Shown: positions 7,042 through 13,528 of the stretch, piece by piece | Layout of the letters: the number at the start of each line of letters is the position of its first letter | How positions within the stretch are numbered: position 1 is the stretch's first letter | DNA from: DATMXS01 sp050260275 | Lineage (GTDB): Bacteria > Acidobacteriota > Terriglobia > Bryobacterales > Bryobacteraceae | DNA length: 17,624 bases | Assembly: GCA_050260275.1 (NCBI GenBank) | Contig: JBLNBX010000056.1 | Location: forward strand, 1-17,624 | Direction: 5' to 3' | Position numbers and translations under genes: made by a program | Notes under the pieces: model-generated | What the model saw: the letters and a program-made list of their open reading frames with translations, nothing else | Told to the model about the DNA's origin: nothing | The model's database searches: none

Positions 7042-8823
7042 CTACCAGCCTACCGGCTTGCCCTTGTTCTGCTCGTCGAGCCACTTTTGCAGCGGCGCGA
7101 AGTAGTCGCGAATGGCCGTGGCGTCCATCTCCGGCTTGCCCGTCATCGCCACCAGCGCGTCCTGCCACGGGCGGCTCGCGCCCATCTCGAGAACCTTGAT
7201 CAGCCGGGCGCCCGCTTCCTTGTTGCCGTAGATCGAGCAGCGGTGCAGCGCGTCCATGCAGCCGGCCGCCTGCGCGAGCGCGCGGTGGAACTGGAACTGG
7301 AGGATGTGCGCCAGGAAGTACCGCGTGTACGGCACGTTGGCGGGCACGTGATACTTGGCGCCGGGGTCGAAGAACTCGTCGCCGCGATCGCCCGCGGGCG
7401 CGATGCCCTGATACTTCCTGCGCAGCTCCCACCAGGCGCGGTTGTACTGGTCCGGCGTTATCTCGCCCGAAAACACCTTCCAGCGCCACTGGTCGATGAG
7501 GATGCCGAACGGCAGGAATGCCACCTTGTCGAGCGCGCGCGCCAGCAGCAGGCCAATGTCCTTCGATTCCGGCGGCGCTTTGTCGAGAAGCCCGAGCTTC
7601 ACTAGGTACTCCGGAGTCACCGAGAGCGCGATCGTATCGCCGATCGCCTCGTGGAAACCATCATTGGCGCTGTCTCGGAACAGGAACGGCTGCCGGTTGT
7701 AAGCGCGCTGGTAGAACGTGTGCCCGAGTTCGTGATGGATGGTGGTGAAATCCTCGGCCGTTGTGTCGATGCACATCTTCAGGCGCAGGTCGTCAACGTA
7801 ATCCACGTGCCAGGCGCTCGCGTGGCAAACCACCTCGCGGTCGCGCGGCTTCGTAAACATCGACCGCTCCCAAAACGTCTGCGGCAGCTTCGGCAACCCG
7901 AGCGAGGTGAAGAAACCTTCGCCATAGCGGACCATCTGAACCGGGTCGAGCTTGCGGGCTTTCAATATGGCCGTCAGGTCATAGCCGGGATCAGCGTCCT
8001 TGGGGGCGACGATGTCGTAGATGTTGCTCCACTCCTGCGCCCACATGTTGCCGAGCAGGTGCGCGGGGATCGGCCCACGCTCGGGCACTGCGTCCGTGCC
8101 GTACTTCTCACGCAGCTTCCACCGCACGTAAGCGTGCAGCGAGACGTACAGCGGCTTCACCTGCTCCCATAGCCGGTCCACTTCCTTCGCGAACTCGTCC
8201 GGCGGCATGTCGTACTTCGAACGCCACATGGCTCCGGTGTCGGCGAAGCCGAGCTCCCGGGCGCCCTTGTTCGACAGCTCGACGAAGCGCGTGTAGTCCT
8301 TGCGCATGGGCGGCGCGATGGAGTGCCAGCCGCGCCAGACCTCGAGCAGCCGCGCGGGATCGCGGTTTGTGGCCATGATGCGCGTGATCTCCTCGAGGTC
8401 GATGCAATTGTCCGGAGCCGCGCAGTACTTGCCCTTCCCGTAAGCGCCTTCCATGGCCGCCTGGATGCGCGTGAGTTCCGCGGCCTCTTTCGCGTCGTCC
8501 GGCGTGGCCATCGTGAGCGAGAACTTCAGGAGCTTGAACTTGCGGGCCAGCTCGGGCGGCATCTCGACGCCGTCGAACCGCCGGGCTTCCTTCACAAACT
8601 CCACGGTGGCGCGGATGGCGCGCTCGTTAGCCGCGGCGGCGAGGATCTCCGTGTCGTCGGTGATGTACGTGGACTGAACCCACTGCGCGCGGCCGGCCTC
8701 AGTGCCGAGCTGGAGCAGCGTAGTCTCCACCTTGTCGATGAATGCCTGCGCTTCGGCGGCCGTGGGCCGGGTTTGTGCGGCCAGGGGCAGCGCCAGGGCG
8801 AACGCGAGAATCAGACGTCCCAT
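7042..8823 (-). CDS. Secreted M2-family zinc peptidyl-dipeptidase (ACE-like)
   Basis: 593-residue homologue of angiotensin-converting enzyme, which removes C-terminal dipeptides from peptides. A signal peptide is clear (MGRLILAFALALPLAAQ), so it should act in the periplasm or outside the cell. The zinc site is intact: HHELGH with His364, Glu365 and His368, and the third ligand Glu392 in GFHEAIGD. The 27-residue distance from catalytic Glu to Glu392 equals that in mammalian ACE. Other family blocks include IPAHLLGNMWAQEW, VPYTRYFLAHILQFQFH and LHRCSIYGNKEAGARL. It is likely monocistronic: lepA ends 169 bases upstream on the same strand and the next gene is convergent. No strong ribosome binding site precedes the ATG. 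The physiological substrate is unknown; peptide scavenging is inference. Confidence 0.95.
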   Translation of the reverse strand: MGRLILAFALALPLAAQTRPTAAEAQAFIDKVETTLLQLGTEAGRAQWVQSTYITDDTEILAAAANERAIRATVEFVKEARRFDGVEMPPELARKFKLLKFSLTMATPDDAKEAAELTRIQAAMEGAYGKGKYCAAPDNCIDLEEITRIMATNRDPARLLEVWRGWHSIAPPMRKDYTRFVELSNKGARELGFADTGAMWRSKYDMPPDEFAKEVDRLWEQVKPLYVSLHAYVRWKLREKYGTDAVPERGPIPAHLLGNMWAQEWSNIYDIVAPKDADPGYDLTAILKARKLDPVQMVRYGEGFFTSLGLPKLPQTFWERSMFTKPRDREVVCHASAWHVDYVDDLRLKMCIDTTAEDFTTIHHELGHTFYQRAYNRQPFLFRDSANDGFHEAIGDTIALSVTPEYLVKLGLLDKAPPESKDIGLLLARALDKVAFLPFGILIDQWRWKVFSGEITPDQYNRAWWELRRKYQGIAPAGDRGDEFFDPGAKYHVPANVPYTRYFLAHILQFQFHRALAQAAGCMDALHRCSIYGNKEAGARLIKVLEMGASRPWQDALVAMTGKPEMDATAIRDYFAPLQKWLDEQNKGKPVGW

Positions 8824-8992
8824 ACACCATGAGGATAACCGTAAACGGGATGGCGGTCGGCCCGGAAGCTCGTTCGCGGCGGCGAACTCGGGCGTTAAAT
8901 CGAGAGCCCCCAGTGCCGCCGGCGCCGCCGCTTGTGTGGTGCTGGCTTGCAGCCCGTTGCGGCCTCCCGGGCGGCCGGAACCCGCCGCAGCC
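8824..8992. other. Spacer between lepA and the M2 peptidase gene
   Basis: These 169 bases hold no convincing reading frame. Near the lepA end there is a GC-rich inverted repeat, CGGCC-TCCCGGGC-GGCCG, at about 8960-8980, without a T-run on either strand. It could act as a transcript-end hairpin for lepA, but it is not a textbook terminator. Confidence 0.4.
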
Positions 8993-10804
8993 TCACGCCT
9001 CGTCCGGCGTGCCCACCTTCAGCACCGCCAGGAACGCTTCCTGCGGAATATCCACGCGCCCCACGCGCTTCATGCGCTTCTTACCCTCTTTCTGCTTCTC
9101 GAGCAGCTTACGCTTGCGCGTGATGTCGCCGCCGTAGCACTTCGCCAGCACGTTCTTGCGCATGGCCGAGATGGTCTCGCGCGCGATGATGCGGTTGCCG
9201 ATGGCCGCCTGCAGCGCCACCTCGAACATCTGCCGCGGTATCAGCTTGCGAAGCCGCGAGATGAGCTCGCGCCCGCGCTCGTACGCGTGGTCTTTGTGAA
9301 TGATCAGCGAGAGAGCGTCCACCGGCTCGCCGGCCACCAGCACGTCGAGCTTCACCATCGGCGAGCTGCGGTAGCCCGCCAGATGGTAGTCGAGCGAAGC
9401 GTACCCGCGCGAGACGGCCTTCAGGCGGTCGTAGAAATCGAGGACGATCTCGTTCAGCGGCAGCGAGTACACCAGCAGCACGCGTCCCGTGCCGATGTAC
9501 TCGAACTTGCGCTGCTCGCCGCGCTTCTCCTCGAGCAGCTTCAGGATCTCGCCGATGAACTCCTCGCGCGTGATGACGGTGGCCTCGATGATCGGCTCCT
9601 CCACCTCGTCGATCTCGGCCGGGTCGGGCCACTTCGTCGGACTGTCGATCTCCCGCCACTCTCCGTCGCGCGTGCGCACGCGGTACTTGACTCCCGGCGC
9701 CGTGGTGACCAGGTCGATGTTAAACTCGCGCTCCAGCCGCTCCTGCACGATGTCCATGTGCAGAAGGCCGAGAAACCCGCAGCGGAAGCCGAAGCCGAGT
9801 GCCGGCGAGTGCTCCGGCTCGAAGTTCAGCGCAGAGTCGTTCAACCGCAGCTTTTCGAGCGCCTCGCGCAGCGCTCCGTGCTCGTGCGATTCCACCGGGT
9901 ATAGTCCCGCGAACACCATCGGCTTCATGTGCTCGAAGCCAGGCAGCGGCTCCGCAGCGGGCTTCGCGTCGTCCGTGATGGTGTCGCCGATCTCCGCGTC
10001 CGCGACCGTCTTGATGTTCGCAAACATGAACCCGACCTCGCCCGCCGACAGCTCCTCCACCGGGACGGGCTTCGGAGACTGATACCCAAGCCCCTCGATC
10101 TCGTACGTCCGCCCGTTCGACCACAGCCGGATCTTCTGGCCAATGCGCAGCCGCCCGTCGACTACGCGCACGAGCGTGATGACCCCGCGGTACGGGTCGA
10201 ACCACGAGTCGAATATCAGGGCGCGGAGCGGCGCGTCCGGCGAGCCCTTCGGCGGCGGGATGCGCTGCACTATGGCCTCGAGCATCTCGTTGACGCCCTG
10301 CCCGGTCTTCGCGCTCACGAGCAGCGCGTCGTGCGCGTCGAGCCCGATCACCTGCTCTATCTGTTCGCGCACGCGGTCCGGCTCGGCCACCGGCAGGTCT
10401 ATCTTGTTGATCACCGGGATCAGCTCGAGGTTGTGGTTGATCGCCAGGTACGTGTTCGCCAGCGTCTGCGCCTCGACGCCCTGGGAGGCGTCGACAACAA
10501 GCAGCGCGCCCTCGCAGGATTGCAGGCTGCGCGAGACCTCGTAGGTGAAGTCAACGTGGCCGGGTGTGTCGATAAGGTTGAGCTGGTACAGATTGCCGTC
10601 GGAGGCCCGGTATTCGAGGCGCACGGCGTGGGCCTTGATCGTGATGCCGCGCTCGCGCTCGAGGTCCATCGAGTCGAGCACCTGCTCCATCATCTCGCGC
10701 TGGGACAACGCACCCGTGATCTCGAGCAGGCGGTCGGCGAGCGTCGACTTGCCGTGGTCGATATGGGCAATTATCGAAAAATTACGGATGTAGCGGGGGT
10801 CCAT
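8993..10804 (-). CDS. lepA: Translation elongation factor 4 (LepA)
   Basis: Ribosome-associated GTPase that remodels stalled or mistranslocated ribosomes and supports initiation. It is 603 residues, the standard LepA length of about 600. Motifs: G1 AHIDHGKST at 13-21, ERERGITIKA (switch I), DTPGHVDF at 79-86, NKID at 133-136, SAKTGQGV (G5). Family-specific parts include GFRCGFLGLLHMDIVQERLE and SYASLDY-type text (here SRGYASLDYHLAGYR). The C-terminal domain has RKLIPRQMFEVALQAAIG, CYGGDITRKRKLLEKQKEGK and RMKRVGRVDIPQEAFLAVL. The start ATG is followed at once by the conserved RYIRNFSIIAHIDHG. It lies 70 bases downstream of the ntrC-type regulator on the same strand. A GATAAT hexamer 24-29 bases before the ATG could be its own -10, but no good -35 is visible. 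Confidence 0.98.
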   Translation of the reverse strand: MDPRYIRNFSIIAHIDHGKSTLADRLLEITGALSQREMMEQVLDSMDLERERGITIKAHAVRLEYRASDGNLYQLNLIDTPGHVDFTYEVSRSLQSCEGALLVVDASQGVEAQTLANTYLAINHNLELIPVINKIDLPVAEPDRVREQIEQVIGLDAHDALLVSAKTGQGVNEMLEAIVQRIPPPKGSPDAPLRALIFDSWFDPYRGVITLVRVVDGRLRIGQKIRLWSNGRTYEIEGLGYQSPKPVPVEELSAGEVGFMFANIKTVADAEIGDTITDDAKPAAEPLPGFEHMKPMVFAGLYPVESHEHGALREALEKLRLNDSALNFEPEHSPALGFGFRCGFLGLLHMDIVQERLEREFNIDLVTTAPGVKYRVRTRDGEWREIDSPTKWPDPAEIDEVEEPIIEATVITREEFIGEILKLLEEKRGEQRKFEYIGTGRVLLVYSLPLNEIVLDFYDRLKAVSRGYASLDYHLAGYRSSPMVKLDVLVAGEPVDALSLIIHKDHAYERGRELISRLRKLIPRQMFEVALQAAIGNRIIARETISAMRKNVLAKCYGGDITRKRKLLEKQKEGKKRMKRVGRVDIPQEAFLAVLKVGTPDEA

Positions 10805-10874
10805 GCGCGGCGCTGGGTGTAAATAGAATTATCGCCTGCCGAACGCGCCCGCCGCTACTCCGGATGGCTCGCGC

Positions 10875-12242
10875 CTACACAGCGACCCGTTCAAGGCTTT
10901 TCAGCTTTGCCGACAGCGTGGTCCGCTTCAGCCGCAGCATTTCGGCCGCTGCTTTCTTGTTGCCGCCCGTGCGCGCGAGCGCCTGGTCCAGGATGCTGCG
11001 CTCGATGCGGCTCACCGTGCGCTCGAAGTCCAGGCCCTCGTCCGGCAGCCGCAGCATCGGATACGTCGGTGAGAAGGTGGTCGCGCGCTTCACGGGCGCC
11101 GGCAGCGGGAAATCCCCGGGCAGCAGCTCGCACCGGTCGCCGCTGAGCACCACCGCGGCTTCCACGGCGTGCTCGAGCTGCCGCACGTTGCCGGGCCAGG
11201 AGTAATCGCACAGGCGCGCCAGCGCCTCGCGGCCGATCCGCTTGAGCGGCAGCCCTTCTTCGCGGCAGGTCTTCTCGATGAAATGGTCGATCAGCGCCGG
11301 GATATCTTCCGGGCGCTCGCGCAGCGCCGGAACGCGGATCGAGACCACGTTCAGACGATAGTGCAGATCCTCGCGGAACTTGCCCTCGCGCATCCGCTCG
11401 TCCAGGTTGACGTTTGTCGCGGAGATGATGCGCACATCAACGCGGATTACCTCGGAACTGCCCAGCCGCTGGATCTCCCGCTCCTGCAGCACCCTGAGCA
11501 GCTTGGCCTGCACCTCGGCCGGCATGTCGCCAATCTCGTCCAGGAAGAGAGTGCCGCGGTGCGCCTGCTCGAAGAGGCCGATTCTATGCTGCACCGCGCC
11601 CGTGAACGCGCCGCGTACGTGCCCGAACAACTCGGCCTCAAGCAGCGTTTCGGGTACCGCGTTGCAGTTGATGGCCACCATCGGCTTCGCAGCGCGCCCG
11701 CTGGCCTGGTGCAGCGCGCGGGCCACCAGCTCTTTCCCGGTGCCTGTCTCGCCGATGATAAGCACCGTTGACCGCCGTGGGCCAACCAGGCGTATCGTCT
11801 CGGCGATGTGTTCCATGGCGCGGCTCTGGCCAACCAGCATGCTCCGCCACGGCTCTACGGTGGCTGCCTTCTGCGGCGGCGCTGTCTGCACCGCTTCGTC
11901 CAGTGCCCTGGCCAGGCCCTCCGCGCCGGCGGTAGCATCAACGTATGCAGCCGCCCCGAGCTTCACCAGCCGCACGGCTTCCGCGACGTTCGCCAGCAGG
12001 CTCCGGAAGATGACCGGCACGCCCGGCGCCGCTTTCTGCGCCTCCGCGAGCCAGTCGTCAGCGCTCATGCCCGGCAGGGGCACATCTGCAACCACCGCGT
12101 CGTACCGGCATATCCGGAGCGCTTCCGCCGCCTCCTCTGCATCGTATGCGGGCTCTATTCTGTATCCGTCCCGCGTCTCCAGTTCCTCGATTTCGGCATG
12201 TTGCCGGCTGAGGCTTTCCGTCGTCACCCACAGTATCCGCAT
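10875..12242 (-). CDS. NtrC-family sigma-54 activator with a degenerate receiver domain
   Basis: 455-residue transcription activator that opens sigma-54 promoters by ATP hydrolysis. Order: receiver-like domain (1-120), AAA+ domain (about 137-370) and Fis-type helix-turn-helix (about 405-450, GGNKKAAAEMLRLKRTTLS). The AAA+ part is complete: Walker A GETGTGKE at 164-171, GAFTGA at 211-216, Walker B LFLDEIGD at 232-239, and YSWPGNVRQLEHAVE near 347. The receiver keeps Asp53 in VADVPLPG and Ser81 where Thr/Ser is expected. However, the N-terminal acidic pair is replaced (ILWVTTES) and the conserved Lys-Pro is absent (AYVDATAGAEG). Phosphorylation by a kinase is therefore doubtful; the domain may bind a ligand or partner, or be constitutive. 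No histidine kinase gene is nearby. The ATG has no clear ribosome binding site. Confidence 0.93.
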   Translation of the reverse strand: MRILWVTTESLSRQHAEIEELETRDGYRIEPAYDAEEAAEALRICRYDAVVADVPLPGMSADDWLAEAQKAAPGVPVIFRSLLANVAEAVRLVKLGAAAYVDATAGAEGLARALDEAVQTAPPQKAATVEPWRSMLVGQSRAMEHIAETIRLVGPRRSTVLIIGETGTGKELVARALHQASGRAAKPMVAINCNAVPETLLEAELFGHVRGAFTGAVQHRIGLFEQAHRGTLFLDEIGDMPAEVQAKLLRVLQEREIQRLGSSEVIRVDVRIISATNVNLDERMREGKFREDLHYRLNVVSIRVPALRERPEDIPALIDHFIEKTCREEGLPLKRIGREALARLCDYSWPGNVRQLEHAVEAAVVLSGDRCELLPGDFPLPAPVKRATTFSPTYPMLRLPDEGLDFERTVSRIERSILDQALARTGGNKKAAAEMLRLKRTTLSAKLKSLERVAV

Positions 12243-12473
12243 ACTGTTAAAGAGCGGTCCGGACGGGGCACAACGGCCTCCACCGTCCTCGCGAGCTCCG
12301 GTGAGTAATCGGCGGTCGTTGAGTTTTCTTCAGCCTCTCGCCACTTAAACGCAGATAGATTTCCCGCTTAGAGCGGGATCCGGCATCCACTGAAACGGGA
12401 TTTTGCGCCGCGACGCGCTATTATTAATCCCGTAAGCCCTGCGGGGCGCGAATTCAAATACAATCACACTAAC
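12243..12473. other. Divergent intergenic region with inverted repeats
   Basis: 231 bases between the sigma-54 activator (left, minus) and ribH (right, plus). There is no gene. It holds a tight hairpin TCCCGCT-TAG-AGCGGGA at 12362-12378 (7 bp, 3-base loop). There is also a wider inverted repeat, ACGGGATT (12395-12402) and AATCCCGT (12426-12433). The GGGAT word thus recurs in both. These could be operator half-sites or leader structure. No FMN-riboswitch (RFN) consensus is visible before ribH. Confidence 0.5.
12459..12464 (+). promoter_or_regulatory. Putative -10 element of ribH-nusB
   Basis: TACAAT sits ten bases before the ribH ATG; the wider block TACAATCACACTAA almost equals one before the glycosyltransferase fusion gene. 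If this is the -10, the 5' leader is only a few bases long, consistent with the lack of a strong ribosome binding site. No good -35 match lies 16-18 bases upstream. Confidence 0.4.
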
Positions 12474-12950
12474 ATGCCTAATCCAGTCATTGAAGGCAAT
12501 CTCAATGCGGCGGGGCTGAAGTTTGCGATCGTCGTGAGCCGTTTCAACAGCATCATCACGGACCGGTTGCTGGCCGGGGCCCTCGACGCTCTGCAACGCA
12601 CCGGGGCCGACCTGGACGCGGTCGAGATAGTGCGGGTCCCCGGTTCCTGGGAGTTGCCTGTTGTCGCCAGCGAACTCGCGCGCCAGAAACGCCATGACGG
12701 CGTCATCTGTCTCAGCGCCGTCATCCGCGGCGACACGCCGCACCACGAGTACATCGCCTCGGAGGCCGCCAAAGGCCTCGCCCAGGCCTCCCTGCAGACC
12801 GGCGTGCCCATAGCTTTCGGCGTCCTCACAACCGACAACCTCGAGCAGGCCATCGAGCGCGCGGGCGCAAAGGCCGGAAATAAGGGCTTCGACGCCGCCA
12901 TGTCCGCCGTTGAGATGGGCAATCTCATGCGCCGCCTGCGCCAGCCCTGA
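12474..12950 (+). CDS. ribH: 6,7-dimethyl-8-ribityllumazine synthase
   Basis: Penultimate riboflavin enzyme; it condenses 5-amino-6-ribitylaminouracil with 3,4-dihydroxy-2-butanone 4-phosphate to give lumazine, and normally assembles into 5-mers or 60-mer shells in the cytoplasm. It is 158 residues, the usual size. Motifs: VVSRFN at 20-25, PGSWELP at 56-62, AVIRGDTPHHEY at 82-93 with catalytic His90, and GVPIAFGVLTTDNLEQA at 110-126. The phosphate-binding AGNKG lies at 134-138. nusB follows after three bases, a common bacterial pairing. No other rib genes are in the window. Confidence 0.98.
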   Translation: MPNPVIEGNLNAAGLKFAIVVSRFNSIITDRLLAGALDALQRTGADLDAVEIVRVPGSWELPVVASELARQKRHDGVICLSAVIRGDTPHHEYIASEAAKGLAQASLQTGVPIAFGVLTTDNLEQAIERAGAKAGNKGFDAAMSAVEMGNLMRRLRQP

Positions 12951-12953
12951 GCC

Positions 12954-13373
12954 ATGCCTTCCCGCCACCGCTCGCGCCAACGCGCCCTCCAGCTCCTGTT
13001 CCAGATGGACCTGACGGGGCAGCCGGCCGAGACGGCCCTCGCCTCTTACTCCGAGGAGCTTTACTCCGAAGAGGGCGCCGGCGACGGCGAGCCTGACGCC
13101 TTCACTGCGCAACTCGTCCGCGGCACCGCCGCCCAGCGGACGGCCATCGACGAACGCATCGCGCGGCATTCCGAGAACTGGAAAATTGAGCGCATGCCCG
13201 CCGTGGACCGCAACATCCTTCGCATGGCCGTCTACGAGATGGGCACCGGTACCCCCGCCGCTGTGGTCATCAACGAAGCTCTCGAGCTCGCCCGCCGCTT
13301 CTCAGGCGAGGAGTCCATCCCCTTTATCAATGGCGTCCTGGACGCCATCCGCCGCGAAGACGAGCGCAGATAA
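12954..13373 (+). CDS. nusB: Transcription antitermination factor NusB
   Basis: RNA-binding protein that, with NusE (S10), NusA and NusG, binds boxA RNA and prevents early termination on rRNA operons. It is 139 residues, a normal length. Visible family blocks: RHRSRQRALQLLFQMD at 4-19, ENWKIERMPAVDRNILRMAVYE at 74-95 (cited as the central helix block) and VINEALELARRF followed by IPFINGVLDAI at the C-terminus. The ATG is three bases after the ribH stop, so the two are almost certainly co-transcribed and translationally coupled. The gene ends before a 155-base gap. Confidence 0.97.
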   Translation: MPSRHRSRQRALQLLFQMDLTGQPAETALASYSEELYSEEGAGDGEPDAFTAQLVRGTAAQRTAIDERIARHSENWKIERMPAVDRNILRMAVYEMGTGTPAAVVINEALELARRFSGEESIPFINGVLDAIRREDERR

Positions 13374-13445
13374 GCGGCCGTTTTTGCCCCAATTCATACT
13401 CCGGTAGCTGCAAACGATTGATAACAAAAGGCAGACCGGCTCAGA

Positions 13446-13475
13446 GTGGCAGTCGTAAGTACCCGTTGTTACAAT
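13446..13475 (+). promoter_or_regulatory. Predicted promoter of the glycosyltransferase-oxidoreductase fusion gene
   Basis: GTGGCA (13446-13451, 4 of 6 -35 consensus) is followed after 18 bases by TACAAT (13470-13475, 5 of 6 -10 consensus). It lies about 54 bases before the proposed TTG start. The -10 is embedded in TACAATCACATTAA, nearly the same as the block in front of ribH. Confidence 0.55.
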
Positions 13476-13482
13476 CACATTA

Positions 13483-13503
13483 AGGGAGGTTAACCTACTC
13501 CCT
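13483..13503 (+). promoter_or_regulatory. Leader hairpin with embedded Shine-Dalgarno-like sequence
   Basis: AGGGAG (13483-13488) pairs perfectly with CTCCCT (13498-13503); the loop contains the palindrome GGTTAACC. The strong ribosome-binding-like AAGGGAGG here has no start codon at a useful distance, so it is more likely structural than an initiation site. A second GGGGGAG at about 13518-13524 serves the actual gene. Confidence 0.4.
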
Positions 13504-13528
13504 GCCCGCGCCGCTCAGGGGGAGATCG

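Noticed and set aside
6542..7489. 315-codon minus-strand frame across the NfeD-like gene and M2 peptidase end
   Set aside because: Its sequence is a shadow of the peptidase and the antisense of the NfeD-like gene; both of those have recognisable motifs.
8950..8985. Terminator after lepA
   Set aside because: A GC-rich inverted repeat exists but no T-run follows on the minus strand.
12243..12360. Sigma-54 promoter before the activator gene
   Set aside because: No TGGCAC-N5-TTGC match with correct spacing was found upstream of the start on the minus strand.
12379..12473. FMN riboswitch before ribH
   Set aside because: None of the conserved RFN blocks is present on the plus strand; only simple inverted repeats are seen.
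13351..13385. Rho-independent terminator after nusB (GCCGC/GCGGC followed by TTTTT)
   Set aside because: The stem is only five pairs with an 18-base loop and overlaps the nusB end; too weak to call, though the T-run at 13381-13385 is real.
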